Source: Burkholderiales bacterium
GTDB lineage: Bacteria; Pseudomonadota; Gammaproteobacteria; Burkholderiales; WYBJ01
Assembly: GCA_020848435.1 (NCBI GenBank)
Contig: JADLAC010000022.1
Coordinates: 1 to 41,566 of the forward strand
DNA: 41,566 nt
Direction of reading: 5' to 3'
Under the pieces are notes generated by a model. That model was not told where the DNA came from. It made no database searches and saw nothing but the letters and a program-made list of their open reading frames with translations. A program made the position numbers and the translations under genes. Shown in pieces: positions 1 to 9,392 of the stretch. The stretch's first letter is position 1, and each line of letters opens with the position of its first letter.

Positions 1-89
1 GGCGATTTTCGCGCATGGCGGTGTCGAACGACTTGCCGATAGTCTCGCTATCGGCTGCGTCGTCCTCCTAGCCCTGCGCGAAAATCGCC
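1..89. repeat. Nested inverted repeat (long interrupted palindrome)
   Basis: Bases 1-15 and 75-89 are perfect 15-base inverted repeats. Between them lies a second hairpin: 35-42 pairs with 48-55 over eight bases around a five-base loop, and 28-32 pairs with 59-63 just outside it. The segment could fold into a cruciform or an RNA stem-loop about 90 bases long. No second copy is seen in this window. It may be one member of an interspersed repeat family or an upstream gene's terminator; the left edge is cut by the window, so the full unit is unknown. No gene is seen in 1-144. Confidence 0.6.
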
Positions 90-144
90 TCCGTCGCACA
101 CGTGAAATCAACTCCGACAGGCTCCTAAAGCGAGGCATTGCGCC

Positions 145-933
145 ATGGAAAACGACAAGATCATCGCCAGCAAGCGCGACGGTATCGGTTCGCTGGTCAT
201 CAACAACCCGGAGAAGCGCAACGCCTTCTCGCTCGACATGTCGCTCGCCGCGGCCGAGGTCATCGAGGACTTCGCGGCCGATGCCGGCGTGCGTGTGATC
301 GTCGTCTCCGGCGCCGGCGACAAGGCATTCATCTCGGGCGGCGACATCTCGAAATTCGAAGCCGCGCGCGCAACTCCGGAGCAGGTCGCGGAATACAACC
401 GCAAGTCGTCGCGTTTTCGCCTGCTGCTGCGCGGCGTCGGCAAGCCCACCATCGCGATGATTCGCGGCTACTGCCTGGGCGGCGGACTTGCAGTGGCCCT
501 CAACTGCGACCTGCGCATCTGCTCGGAGGACGCCCAGTTCGGCATTCCAGCCGCCCGGCTCGGCATCGGCTATAACGCCGAGGGCTTGACCCAGCTCGTG
601 CGCCTGGTCGGTCCGTCCACCGCCAAGGAGATTCTCTTCACGGCGCGGCGCTACAACGCGCAGGAAGCGCTGCGCGTCGGCCTCGTCAACCAGGTCTTGC
701 CGGGCGTGGAGCTGGCCGACTACGTCCAGAAGTACGCCGCCGCCATGGTCGCCAATGCGCCCCTTTCCATCATCGCCGCCAAGCGCGTCATCGACGAGAT
801 CGTCAAGGATCGGGCCGAGCGCGACACGGCGCTGTGCGAGCGAGTCATCGCGGAGTGCTTCGCCAGCCAGGATTACGTCGAGGGCCGGCGGGCCTTCATG
901 GAAAAGCGCAAGCCGGCGTTCACCGGCCGCTGA
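145..933 (+). CDS. Enoyl-CoA hydratase/isomerase (crotonase) family protein lacking both hydratase glutamates
   Basis: A 262-residue protein with the crotonase fold: the oxyanion-hole segments AFISGGDIS (61-69) and GYCLGGGLAVA (108-118) and the usual family length. Classical enoyl-CoA hydratase has two catalytic glutamates (Glu144 and Glu164 in the rat enzyme). Aligning GGGCELAM with GGGLAVAL and FGQPEILLG with FGIPAARLG puts Ala116 and Ala137 at those positions. It therefore should not be called a straightforward hydratase; CoA-thioester binding is likely and the reaction is unknown. The start is the ATG at 145 with a GAGG about ten bases upstream. It converges on purL, and a hairpin overlaps its stop codon. 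No neighbour indicates the pathway. Confidence 0.85.
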   Translation: MENDKIIASKRDGIGSLVINNPEKRNAFSLDMSLAAAEVIEDFAADAGVRVIVVSGAGDKAFISGGDISKFEAARATPEQVAEYNRKSSRFRLLLRGVGKPTIAMIRGYCLGGGLAVALNCDLRICSEDAQFGIPAARLGIGYNAEGLTQLVRLVGPSTAKEILFTARRYNAQEALRVGLVNQVLPGVELADYVQKYAAAMVANAPLSIIAAKRVIDEIVKDRAERDTALCERVIAECFASQDYVEGRRAFMEKRKPAFTGR

Positions 934-943
934 GCGCGGCCGG
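923..943. terminator. Candidate bidirectional terminator hairpin
   Basis: A perfect eight-base GC-only stem (923-930 with 936-943) around a five-base loop lies between the convergent ends of the crotonase gene (stop 931-933) and purL (stop at 955). There is no clear T-run on either side, so it may slow polymerase or protect mRNA ends rather than act as a classical intrinsic terminator. Confidence 0.4.
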
Positions 944-954
944 CGTGACCGCCT

Positions 955-3900
955 TCAGCCTACCCAGACGCGTGCATTGCGGAACAGCCGCGTCCAAGGC
1001 GAATCCTCGGCCCATTCGTGCGGGCGCCAGGAAAACTGGATGCTGCGATAACAGCGCTCCGGATGCGGCATGAGGATCGTGATCCGTCCGTCGGGCGTGG
1101 TCAATCCGGTCACTCCGCCCGGGGAGCCGTTGGGATTGTACGGGTAGGTCGTCGCGGGCGCGCCGCGATGGTCGATGTAACGCAAGCTCACCAAGGGCTG
1201 CGCCTGAGCGTACTGGCGTTCGCTCGCGAACTCTGCATAGCCTTCGCCGTGGGATACGACGATCGGCACGCGCGAGCCCGCCATGCCGGTAAAGAAGATC
1301 GACGGCGAGGCGAGGACCTCGACCTGCACCAAGCGCGCCTCGAATTGCTCGGAACGGTTGCGCACGAAGTGCGGCCAGCAGTGCGCGCCGGGAATGATCT
1401 CGTGCAGGTTGCTGAACATCTGGCAGCCGTTGCACACGCCGAGCGCGAACGCGTCCCGGCGCGCAAAGAACGTCTCGAGCTCGGCTCGTGCGCGCACATT
1501 GAACAGGATCGACTTCGCCCAGCCTTCGCCGGCGCCGAGCACGTCGCCATAGGAAAAGCCGCCGCAGGCCGCGATGCCGCGGAAACCCGCGAGCGATACC
1601 CGGCCTTCGATGATGTCGCTCATGTGCACATCCACCGCATCGAAGCCGGCGCGATCGAATGCCGCCGCCATTTCGATGTGCCCGTTCACGCCTTGCTCGC
1701 GCAGGATCGCGACCCTGGGCAGCGCACCACGCGCGATGTAGGGCGCCGCGATGTCATGCGCGATATCGAAGCTCGAGTCCGCGTGCAACCCGGGGTCGTG
1801 CGCATCGAGATTGCGCTGGTATTCTTCCCATGCGCAGTCGGGATGATCGCGCAGCGCCTGCATGCGATAGCTCGTCTCCGACCAGGCGCGCCGCAACTCG
1901 GCGCGGCTGCGCTCGAAACGAAGCCGGCCGCCGCATGCGATCCGCAGGGTGTCATCCTGGGTGGGGCCGCCGAGATGCCGCACCCTCGGCGCGAGACCCG
2001 CCGCGGCGAATCTGCGGCCGACCTCGTCGGCGTGCAGCGCGTCCACCTGGATCAGCGCGCCGAGCTCCTCGTTGAAGAGAAACTCGATCAGCTCGCGCTC
2101 GTCCAGGCCTTCGGCAAGGTCGACGGAGAGCCCGCAGCCGCTCGCGAACATCATCTCGCACAGCGCCGCCATGAGGCCGCCGTCGGATCGATCGTGGTAG
2201 GCGAGCACGTATCCCTGCGCGATGAGCGCACCCAGGACATGCCACAAATCGCGAAACTGCTTCGGGTCGTCCAAGTCAGGCGTAGCGCCGCCGAACGACC
2301 CGTACGCCTGGGCGAGCGCCGAGCCACCCAAACGCTGCCTGCCTGCGCTGAACTCGATCAACATGAGCAGGCTATCGGCGCGATCGGTCCGCAGCTGCGG
2401 TGTCAAGGCGCGGCGGACATCGGCCAGCGGCGCGAACGCGGAGACGATCAGCGACAGCGGTGAGACGACCGCCTTGTCGGCGCCGTCTTCGCGCCAGGTG
2501 ACTTTCATCGACAAGGAATCCTTGCCGACGGGAATCGAGACGCCGAGCGAAGGGCACAGCGCCATGCCGACGGCATGGACGGCATCGTACAGCGCGGCGT
2601 CCTCGCCCGGATGGCCTGCCGCAGCCATCCAGTTGGCGGAAAGCTTCACGGAGCCCAGGTCGGAGATGCCGGCAGCAAGGATATTGGTGAGCGCTTCGCC
2701 GACCGCCATGCGCGCCGCGGCAGCCGGCGCGGTCACGGCGAGCGGCGTGCGCTCACCCATGGCGAAGGCTTCGCCGCGATGCGTTGTGAACCCGAGGGCC
2801 GTGACGGCGCAGTCCGCGACCGGCACCTGCCATGGACCGACCATCGGATCGCGCACGCACAAGCCGCCGACGCTGCGATCGCCGATCGTGACCAGGAAGG
2901 TCTTGTCGGCAACCGCGGGGAATCGCAGCACCCGTTCCACCGCATCGGCAAGCTCGACGCGGGACGGATCCAGCCCCGGCGCCGTGCGCAGGCGATGCCC
3001 CGCCTCGCGATGCATCCGCGGCGGTTTGCCGAGCAGCACCCCCAGCTCCATATCGACCGCGGGAGTCCCGAACAAGGGATCGTCCAATCGCAACCAGCCC
3101 TCGTCGGTCGCCGTGCCGAGCACCGCGAAGGGACAGCGTTCACGCGCGCAGATCGCCGCGAAGCGCGGGAGGCCTGCGGCATCGATCGCCGCGACGTAGC
3201 GCTCCTGCGCCTCGTTGCACCAGATCTGCAACGGCGTCATACCCGGCTCTTCGGAGGGAATCTCGCGCAGGTCGAGACGCGCGCCGCGGCCGGCCCCGTG
3301 CACCAACTCGGGCAAGGCATTGGACAGTCCGCCGGCGCCGACATCGTGGATCGACCGAATCGGATTCGCCTCCCCCAGCGCGCAGCAGCGATCGATGACC
3401 TCTTGCGCGCGGCGCTGGATTTCGGCGTTGTCGCGCTGAACCGAGTCGAAGTCGAGGTCTTCGGTATTGGCGCCGGCAGTGAGGCTCGAAGCCGCGCCCC
3501 CGCCCAGGCCGATACGCATCCCCGGCCCGCCGAGCTGGATGAGCAGCGTGCCCGCGGCAAATGCCTGCTTGGCCGTCTGGCTCTGGTCGATGTTGCCCAG
3601 TCCGCCGGCGAGCATGATGGGCTTGTGATAACCCAACCGCTCGCCGCCGGCAGTCAGCTCGAAGGTGCGGAAATAGCCGCAGAGATTCGGCCGGCCGAAC
3701 TCGTTGTTGAACGCGGCTGCGCCGATGGGACCCTCGAGCATGATCTGCAATGCCGAGGCGATGCGCTGCGGGCGGCCGTAATCGTCCGCTTCCCAAGGCT
3801 GGACGAAGCCGGGGATACGCAAATGCGATACCGTGAAGCCGGTGAGCCCCGCCTTGGGCTTCGCGCCACGTCCGGTCGCGCCTTCGTCGCGGATTTCGCC

Positions 3901-4848
3901 GCCCGCGCCGGTGGCTGCGCCCGCATACGGGGAAATCGCGGTCGGATGATTGTGCGTCTCGACCTTCATCACGGTATGCACGCGCCCCGGGCGATAGGCG
4001 TAACGACCCTGGGGCCCCGGATACCAGCGCTCGCACTCGGCGCCTTCCATGACGGCCGCATTGTCCGCATAAGCAACAAGCGTCCCTCGCGGACTCTGCG
4101 CGTGCGTGTTGCGGATCATGGCGAACAGCGAATGCGGCTGGCTCACGCCATCGAGCGTCCAGCTCGCGTTGAAGATCTTGTGCCGGCAGTGCTCGGAATT
4201 CGCCTGCGCGAACATCATCAGCTCGACATCGGTGGGGTCGCGCCCGAGGCGCACGAAGGCATCGCGCAAATAGTCGATTTCGTCCTCGGACAAGGCGAGG
4301 CCCAATGCCGCGTTCGCACGTACCAGCGCGTCGCGTCCCTCGTGCATCAGTCCGATCCGGGCGAGCGGGCGCGGCTCGACAGCATCGAACATTCTCTCGG
4401 CCGCATCGAGCGCCGCGACCACGGTCTGGGTCATGCGATCGTGAATGGCTGGATGCAGACGCCCCAGCTCCGCGTCATCGAGCGGCTCGCCGTTCGCATG
4501 AAAGTGAAACGCGGTGCCGCGCTCGATGCGCTCGATCTTGCTCATCGCGCACTGGCGCAGGATATCCATCGCCTTGGACGACCATGGCGAAAGCGTGCCG
4601 AGCCGCGGCACGACCAGCAGAACCTGTCCGCCCGGTTCTATCGCGGCGTGCGCCGGACCGTAGCTGAGGATGCGCTCGAGACGAGCGCTTTCTTCGGGCG
4701 TGAGCGCGGCAGCGAGCTTGACGAAATGCCAATGCTCGGCGCCGATAGAAGCGATGCGCGCAACCCGCGCCTGCACCTCGCGCAGCAAGCGAGCCGATCG
4801 AAACGGGGAGAATGCTGAACGCCCGCGCAGCCTGAGCAGGTCGGACAT
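955..4848 (-). CDS. purL: Phosphoribosylformylglycinamidine synthase
   Basis: The large single-chain PurL (1297 residues; the E. coli enzyme is 1295). It converts formylglycinamide ribonucleotide, ATP and glutamine to the amidine in the fourth step of cytosolic purine synthesis. An N-terminal PurS-like part is followed by the two-lobed ATP-binding synthase core, with the segment [19 protein letters not shown], and a C-terminal class I glutaminase. The glutaminase nucleophile is the Cys in GVCNGCQMF, and the His1262/Glu1264 pair lies in PHPERCYRS. The gene is complete, starting with ATG at 4848, and diverges from nnr across about 150 bases. It is not in an operon with other pur genes here. Confidence 0.97.
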   Translation of the reverse strand: MSDLLRLRGRSAFSPFRSARLLREVQARVARIASIGAEHWHFVKLAAALTPEESARLERILSYGPAHAAIEPGGQVLLVVPRLGTLSPWSSKAMDILRQCAMSKIERIERGTAFHFHANGEPLDDAELGRLHPAIHDRMTQTVVAALDAAERMFDAVEPRPLARIGLMHEGRDALVRANAALGLALSEDEIDYLRDAFVRLGRDPTDVELMMFAQANSEHCRHKIFNASWTLDGVSQPHSLFAMIRNTHAQSPRGTLVAYADNAAVMEGAECERWYPGPQGRYAYRPGRVHTVMKVETHNHPTAISPYAGAATGAGGEIRDEGATGRGAKPKAGLTGFTVSHLRIPGFVQPWEADDYGRPQRIASALQIMLEGPIGAAAFNNEFGRPNLCGYFRTFELTAGGERLGYHKPIMLAGGLGNIDQSQTAKQAFAAGTLLIQLGGPGMRIGLGGGAASSLTAGANTEDLDFDSVQRDNAEIQRRAQEVIDRCCALGEANPIRSIHDVGAGGLSNALPELVHGAGRGARLDLREIPSEEPGMTPLQIWCNEAQERYVAAIDAAGLPRFAAICARERCPFAVLGTATDEGWLRLDDPLFGTPAVDMELGVLLGKPPRMHREAGHRLRTAPGLDPSRVELADAVERVLRFPAVADKTFLVTIGDRSVGGLCVRDPMVGPWQVPVADCAVTALGFTTHRGEAFAMGERTPLAVTAPAAAARMAVGEALTNILAAGISDLGSVKLSANWMAAAGHPGEDAALYDAVHAVGMALCPSLGVSIPVGKDSLSMKVTWREDGADKAVVSPLSLIVSAFAPLADVRRALTPQLRTDRADSLLMLIEFSAGRQRLGGSALAQAYGSFGGATPDLDDPKQFRDLWHVLGALIAQGYVLAYHDRSDGGLMAALCEMMFASGCGLSVDLAEGLDERELIEFLFNEELGALIQVDALHADEVGRRFAAAGLAPRVRHLGGPTQDDTLRIACGGRLRFERSRAELRRAWSETSYRMQALRDHPDCAWEEYQRNLDAHDPGLHADSSFDIAHDIAAPYIARGALPRVAILREQGVNGHIEMAAAFDRAGFDAVDVHMSDIIEGRVSLAGFRGIAACGGFSYGDVLGAGEGWAKSILFNVRARAELETFFARRDAFALGVCNGCQMFSNLHEIIPGAHCWPHFVRNRSEQFEARLVQVEVLASPSIFFTGMAGSRVPIVVSHGEGYAEFASERQYAQAQPLVSLRYIDHRGAPATTYPYNPNGSPGGVTGLTTPDGRITILMPHPERCYRSIQFSWRPHEWAEDSPWTRLFRNARVWVG

Positions 4849-5001
4849 CGACTTTGGCTATCGACAAAGCTGGATTTTACCAAGGCCTTGCGGCGAGCGG
4901 TTACACTACGACGCGTCTCGCGGGCGCTCGCCACGCATGGAACGTGCGTAGCGCGAGCGTGCTCGACCACGCGCATCCAGCCACGAGCAAAGCAACGACC
5001 G

Positions 5002-6507
5002 ATGCTCACGTTCATTCCCACGCCGCAAGCCAACGCGCTGTTCCTGACGCGGCAGATTCGCGCCATCGAGCAGCGCGCGTTCGCGCAGCCGCAGCCGCCT
5101 GACTTGATGGAGCGTGCTGGTCTCGCGACGGCCGAGCTCGCGCGCGAGCTCATTGGCGAACGCGGCGATTCCGTGCTCGTTTTCGCTGGGCCCGGCAACA
5201 ACGGCGGCGATGCTTTCGTCGCCGCGCGCCATCTCAAGCAATGGTGGTATCGCGTCGCCGTGGTATTCGCGGGCGATCCTTTCAAGCTCTCGGCCGATGC
5301 GGCGAAAGCGTTCGAGGCGTGGCGCGCGGGCGGCGGAGACGTGCACGATCTCGTCCCGCGCGAGCGCCGCTGGGACTACGTGTTGGATGGACTGTTCGGC
5401 ATCGGCTTGACGCGGGACCTGAGCGACAAGCCGGCCGAGCTCGTGAGCTACATCAACGAGCTGGGACGCCCCGTGCTGGCGATCGATGTGCCGAGCGGGC
5501 TGGAAGCCGACTCCGGGCGCATCATGGGTCGCGCCGTGAAGGCCGCGGCAACGGTCACCTTCATCGGCCTGAAACCGGGCTTGTTCACGCTCGACGGACC
5601 GGACCATTGCGGCCAAGTACACTTGCGCACGCTCGGATTGGATCCGAGCGAAGTCGCGCTGGCGGCCGGCAGCCTGCTCGATGCCGGGATTCTCGCTCGT
5701 ACGCTCGCGCCGCGACCGGCCAACAGCCATAAGGGGACCTTCGGCAGCCTCGGCATCGTGGGCGGCGCCGCCGGCATGGCAGGCGCGGCGTTCCTGGCCG
5801 GCCGCGCCGCGATGCGCTTAGGTGCCGGGCGCGTTTACGTGGGTGTCATGGACAGCTCGGCCGCGGGATTCGATGCGCTCCATCCGGAGCTGATGATCCG
5901 TGCCGCAGATGCGGTGCTCAAGCTCGCCCATCTCAGCGCGCTCGCGGTAGGACCCGGCATGGGCCAGTCGGCGGCGGCCAAGGGCTTACTGAAGAATGCG
6001 ATCAAGACGGACTTGCCGCTGGTGCTGGACGCGGATGCGCTCAACCTCCTGTCCCAGGAAGGCATCTTGCGCCGCGCGGTGATTCGCCGCAGCGCGCCCA
6101 CGCTGCTCACGCCGCACCCAGCCGAAGCCGGCCGTCTGCTCGGCAGCAGCGCCGCCCAGGTACAGCACAATCGCATCGAGGCCGCGGTCGAGCTGGCCGG
6201 CCGCTTGAATTGCGAAGTGGTTTTGAAGGGCGCCGGCAGCGTATGCGCCTCGCCCAACGGCCGCTGGCAGATCAATCCCACGGGTAATCCTGGTCTCGCC
6301 TGCGCCGGACAGGGTGACGTGCTGACCGGGATCGTGGCTGCGCTGCTTGCGCAAGGCGCTCGCGCCGCAGATGCATTGCGCGCCGGGGTATACCTGCATG
6401 GCGCGGCGGCCGACGACCTGGTCGGCGCAGGCATCGGCCCGATCGGGCTCAGCGCGAGCGAAGTGATCGATGCCGCCCGCAAGCATCTCAACGCCGCGAT
6501 TCGCTGA
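5002..6507 (+). CDS. nnr: Bifunctional NAD(P)HX epimerase / ADP-dependent NAD(P)HX dehydratase
   Basis: A YjeF-type repair enzyme of 501 residues (E. coli 515). The N-terminal half epimerises hydrated NAD(P)H, with the GPGNNGGDAFVAARHL motif. The C-terminal ribokinase-like half dehydrates it using ADP, with HPAEAGRLL and the terminal GNPGLACAGQGDVLTG motif. The reading frame stays open upstream to 4888, but the ATG at 5002 (MLTFIPTPQAN) fits the family N-terminus best; the upstream 38 codons are arginine-rich and look non-coding. It is divergent from purL. A short perfect hairpin (6516-6521 with 6525-6530) follows the stop codon. Confidence 0.93.
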   Translation: MLTFIPTPQANALFLTRQIRAIEQRAFAQPQPPDLMERAGLATAELARELIGERGDSVLVFAGPGNNGGDAFVAARHLKQWWYRVAVVFAGDPFKLSADAAKAFEAWRAGGGDVHDLVPRERRWDYVLDGLFGIGLTRDLSDKPAELVSYINELGRPVLAIDVPSGLEADSGRIMGRAVKAAATVTFIGLKPGLFTLDGPDHCGQVHLRTLGLDPSEVALAAGSLLDAGILARTLAPRPANSHKGTFGSLGIVGGAAGMAGAAFLAGRAAMRLGAGRVYVGVMDSSAAGFDALHPELMIRAADAVLKLAHLSALAVGPGMGQSAAAKGLLKNAIKTDLPLVLDADALNLLSQEGILRRAVIRRSAPTLLTPHPAEAGRLLGSSAAQVQHNRIEAAVELAGRLNCEVVLKGAGSVCASPNGRWQINPTGNPGLACAGQGDVLTGIVAALLAQGARAADALRAGVYLHGAAADDLVGAGIGPIGLSASEVIDAARKHLNAAIR

Positions 6508-6515
6508 AGCACGGA

Positions 6516-6530
6516 GCGCTCATCGAGCGC
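6516..6530 (+). terminator. Weak hairpin after nnr
   Basis: A six-base perfect stem with a three-base loop starts nine bases after the nnr stop, without a T-run. The remainder of 6531-6682 holds no gene I can support, apart from a short coding-like stretch on the minus strand at about 6595-6684 described in the findings. Confidence 0.25.
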
Positions 6531-6682
6531 CCGCTCGACGCGCATCGGCCGCCTCACGCCGCCCGGCCAGCAAGGCGTACGCACGCGCTCAGAGCTACGC
6601 GTAACCCATCTTGGAGCGATCCAGGGACAGCGCCTTGATCGGCACCCATACGTCGCCGCCGACTGCGACGCTTTCGCAGGTT

Positions 6683-7027
6683 TCAAGCGCGCATGAGCTT
6701 GGCGAGCGCGCCGATCTCTCGCGCCGCCGCCGCCGCTGCGAGCGCTTCGATCTTGCGATAACGCCGCACGACCTCCTCACCGGTCGGCGTAAGTTCGGTG
6801 CCCCCGCCCTCGCGGCCGCCGGTCGCGGTGGTAATTACGGGCTGGCGGAACGCGCGATTCATGGCGTCGACCAGAAGCCACGCCCGCCGATAAGACATGC
6901 CGAGCTTGCGGGCCGCCGCCGAGATCGAGCCGGTGTCGCGAATCGCCTCCAGCAACGCGACCTTGCCGGGGCCGAGCGCAAGCTCGCGATCGGATCCGAT
7001 CCGCAGTCTGAAGCTCGATTCCACCAC
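6683..7027 (-). CDS. ModE-type winged-helix regulator, DNA-binding domain only
   Basis: A 114-residue protein matching the N-terminal LysR-like winged helix of ModE: GKVALLEAIRDTGSISAAAR, KLGMSYRRAWLLVDAMN, and the wing-like ELTPTGEEVVRRYR. ModE normally carries two TOBE (Mop-like) domains that bind molybdate. They are absent here, so oxyanion sensing must come from elsewhere or be lost. The start is GTG at 7027. It is the last gene downstream of mobB-moaD-moaE on the same strand, 150 bases after moaE, which fits a molybdenum-related regulator. A candidate ModE-like operator lies at 11299-11322. A coding-like stretch in another frame directly follows the stop. Confidence 0.8.
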   Translation of the reverse strand: MVESSFRLRIGSDRELALGPGKVALLEAIRDTGSISAAARKLGMSYRRAWLLVDAMNRAFRQPVITTATGGREGGGTELTPTGEEVVRRYRKIEALAAAAAAREIGALAKLMRA

Positions 7028-7062
7028 CGCCGCTCGCGAGCGCTACTCGTCGTAGCCGATTG

Positions 7063-7095
7063 AGGCGAACGACTTCATCGTTCGATGCTTCGCCT
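7063..7095 (-). other. Two mutually exclusive stem-loops between moaE and the ModE-type gene
   Basis: Stem A pairs 7066-7072 with 7078-7084 (seven perfect bases, five-base loop). Stem B pairs 7063-7069 with 7089-7095 (seven perfect bases). They share 7066-7069, so only one can form at a time. There is no T-run after either. This is the only structure seen in the 150-base gap; function is unknown and attenuation is only a possibility. Confidence 0.3.
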
Positions 7096-7178
7096 TAGGA
7101 TCGCGCTGGCCCGCGCTGCCGTGCCGCAGCTTCCCGCATGGATCTTCGGTTGCGCCCGCGCGAGCGGCATACCCCGAG

Positions 7179-7631
7179 CTAGGAGCCCCATCGAGCAGCC
7201 GCCGCATCGTCGCTGCTGCGTGCATCGACCCAGCGCGTGCCCTCCGGTAGATGCTCCTTCTTCCAGAACGGTGCACGGGTCTTGAGATAATCCATGAGAA
7301 ACTCGCACGCGGCGAAGGCGTCGCCGCGATGCGCGCTCGTCACCACGACGAGGACGATCTGGTCCGCCGGGCGCAGGGTCCCGATACGGTGCACGACCAG
7401 CGCATCGAAAATGTCCCAGCGCGACTTCGCTTCCGCCACGATCTTCTCGATCGAACGCTCGGTCATGCCGGGATAGCATTCCAGCTCCATTACCGCGACC
7501 GAGCGACCCTCGTTCAGATCGCGCACCACGCCGACGAAGCTTGCCACGGCGCCGATCCTGGGATTCGCCTGCCGCAGCCGAGCGATTTCCGCACCGACAT
7601 CGAAATCCCCGGTCTGGACGCGCACGCTCAT
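7179..7631 (-). CDS. moaE: Molybdopterin synthase catalytic subunit
   Basis: MoaE (150 residues) forms a heterotetramer with MoaD and adds two sulfurs to precursor Z, giving molybdopterin. The family signature YLKTRAPFWKKE is present. Lys117 and Lys124 correspond to E. coli Lys119 and Lys126, which are needed for catalysis and for attacking the MoaD thiocarboxylate. HRIG and AHRGDAF are also conserved. ATG at 7631 follows the moaD stop by one base, so the two subunits are translationally linked. Confidence 0.96.
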   Translation of the reverse strand: MSVRVQTGDFDVGAEIARLRQANPRIGAVASFVGVVRDLNEGRSVAVMELECYPGMTERSIEKIVAEAKSRWDIFDALVVHRIGTLRPADQIVLVVVTSAHRGDAFAACEFLMDYLKTRAPFWKKEHLPEGTRWVDARSSDDAAAARWGS

Positions 7632-7632
7632 G

Positions 7633-7890
7633 TCAGCCCCCCGTCACCGGCGGAAATATGGCAACTTCGGCGTCCTCGTGCAACGCCGTGCGCGGATCGG
7701 CCATTTCCTGGTCCACGGCGACCCGAAACGCCCGTCCGGGGGCAAGCTCGGCGCTCCACGTCCCGCCGCGCGCGCGTAGCCATGCGAGGAGCGCGCTCAC
7801 ATCCGCGACGGCCTCCGGCAGGATCACGTCTTCGCCGGAGCGCTGGAACACCTCGCGCAGCCGGGCGAAGTACAGGAGCTTCACCTTCAT
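7633..7890 (-). CDS. moaD: Molybdopterin synthase sulfur-carrier subunit
   Basis: An 85-residue ubiquitin-fold sulfur carrier. The essential C-terminal Gly-Gly (PPVTGG) is thiocarboxylated and donates sulfur inside MoaE. Start ATG at 7890 overlaps the mobB stop (ATGA), and the stop is one base from the moaE ATG, giving a mobB-moaD-moaE operon. The activating enzyme MoeB and the cyclase partner MoaC are not in this window. Confidence 0.95.
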   Translation of the reverse strand: MKVKLLYFARLREVFQRSGEDVILPEAVADVSALLAWLRARGGTWSAELAPGRAFRVAVDQEMADPRTALHEDAEVAIFPPVTGG

Positions 7891-8435
7891 CGCGTGCCCG
7901 TCCCCTCGCTCTCGTCGGCTGCCGCTTCACCGACCACGTGCAGATGCAGGCCGACATGCTTGAGCACGAATTCGGCGATCGCTTCGGCCTGATTCAAATC
8001 GAGCACGGGAATCGGTGCCGCGAAAGCCCGATCGGTGGCGAGCGCGACGACGTGCGGGTCATGCGGGTGCAGCAATCCCTCGCCGACGCATTCGCGATAC
8101 ACCTCGAGCTTGGGGATCGCCGCGCGCTTGAAACCTTCGACCAGCAGCAGGTCGCAAGGCGACATGCGCGCCATCACCTCGTCCATCGATGGCTCGGCTT
8201 CGCCTCTCAATTCGTGCATCAGCACCCAGCGCCGAGACGAGGTCACCATCACTTCGGTGGCGCCGGCGTGACGATGGCGATAGGAGTCCTTACCGGGCTG
8301 GTCGACGTCGAAGGTATGATGCGCGTGCTTGATCAGAGATACCCGCAAGCCGCGCCCGGTGAACAGCGGGATGAGGCGCTCGATCAGGGTCGTCTTGCCG
8401 CTGCCGGAGAAACCGGCGAAACCGAATGCTTTCAT
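7887..8435 (-). CDS. mobB: Molybdopterin-guanine dinucleotide biosynthesis adaptor protein
   Basis: MobB (182 residues) is a GTP-binding partner of MobA in forming the guanine dinucleotide form of the cofactor. The P-loop GFSGSGKTT lies at residues 8-16, followed by SLIKHAHHTFDVDQPGKDSY and the Walker B-like LLLVEGFK, as in the family. It is first in the mobB-moaD-moaE operon, while mobA lies some 10 kb away after fdhD. The last 15 or so residues are a variable acidic tail. The start is ATG at 8435. Confidence 0.94.
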   Translation of the reverse strand: MKAFGFAGFSGSGKTTLIERLIPLFTGRGLRVSLIKHAHHTFDVDQPGKDSYRHRHAGATEVMVTSSRRWVLMHELRGEAEPSMDEVMARMSPCDLLLVEGFKRAAIPKLEVYRECVGEGLLHPHDPHVVALATDRAFAAPIPVLDLNQAEAIAEFVLKHVGLHLHVVGEAAADESEGTGTR

Positions 8436-8501
8436 GCGAGCCTCGTACTCTTCTCGACGATGATAACGCTCGCCATGGGCGACGGCAAAAGACCGGCGCC
8501 T

Positions 8502-9215
8502 TCAGGCCGATGCCTGCGCATGCGCGGCGGCCATGGCCGCCAATGACTCGAAGCGCCAATCGGGCTTCGCCTCGGCGGGCGGAGTCGCGCCCGTTCCGGC
8601 TTTGCCCGCCCGCCGATCGATCCAGACACTCGCCAGTCCCAGCCGCTTGGCCGGGACGTGATCGTGGAAGAGGCTTTGCGCCACGTGCAGCACGTCACCG
8701 CGGCCGACGCCGGCCGCCTCCAAGCGACTCAACGCGTACTCGAAATTGCGGATATCGGGCTTGTAGCTGCCGATGTCCTCGGCAGTGAACACGTGATCGA
8801 ACGCGACCCCGAGCCGGGCGTTGCTGAGGGCGAACGAAGCGCGATCGACGTTGGACAGTATGACCAGGCGGTAATGCTGCTTGAGATAGCGCAAAGCCTC
8901 CGCGCTGTCGGGAAACGCAGGCCATTCGCCGACGGAGGTGCCGAACGCTCGGCTCTGCGCAGCGCTACAGTCGAGTCCCCAACGGCTGGCCAACGCCTGC
9001 ATCGCATCGGCGAGGATTTCGGGATAACGCTTGGCCGGCGTGCGCGCTTGAGCCTGCGACTCCGCCACACCGAACGCCTCCAGGACGGCGGCATCCGGCA
9101 GCGCCACGCCGTGGCGTCGCAACCACGGTCGCAACGCGGCGAGCAGACCGGCTTCCCAGTCGATCAACGTACCGTAGCAATCGAACATGAGGGTCGAGAA
9201 CTGACTGAGCTTCAT
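8502..9215 (-). CDS. HAD-superfamily hydrolase, haloacid dehalogenase type II-like
   Basis: A 237-residue HAD protein with a helical cap. Motif I is LMFDCYGTLIDW with nucleophile Asp12, motif II is VILSNVD, the motif III lysine is in IGSYKPD, and VWIDRR is the acidic motif IV region. The FDCYGTLIDWE start is typical of the L-2-haloacid dehalogenase group, but many members are phosphatases or unassigned, so the substrate is not predicted. ATG at 9215 places motif I at the usual distance from the N-terminus; the frame is open nine codons further. It lies upstream of mobB on the same strand with a 66-base gap and may be only loosely linked to it. Confidence 0.85.
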   Translation of the reverse strand: MKLSQFSTLMFDCYGTLIDWEAGLLAALRPWLRRHGVALPDAAVLEAFGVAESQAQARTPAKRYPEILADAMQALASRWGLDCSAAQSRAFGTSVGEWPAFPDSAEALRYLKQHYRLVILSNVDRASFALSNARLGVAFDHVFTAEDIGSYKPDIRNFEYALSRLEAAGVGRGDVLHVAQSLFHDHVPAKRLGLASVWIDRRAGKAGTGATPPAEAKPDWRFESLAAMAAAHAQASA

Positions 9216-9392
9216 CGTGCGGCTCCGTGAGGCGAATGCCATACCAACCGTCCGGGTCGATACGCGTCAAGCAGCGCCGGACCAACCGACCCGCAAGGAG
9301 TGCCATCGAAGCGTTCGGGTGTTCCATGCGCAGCCGCATGAGCGTATTCTGCCGGCGTTTCGCGTTGTTCCATTTCGTTCTGGAGATATAGC

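Noticed and set aside
1018..4818. Long open frames antisense to purL (for example 1018-2463 and 2575-4818 on the plus strand)
   Set aside because: They are mirror frames of the GC-rich purL gene, rich in Arg and Ala/His with no recognisable domain; purL is complete and unambiguous.
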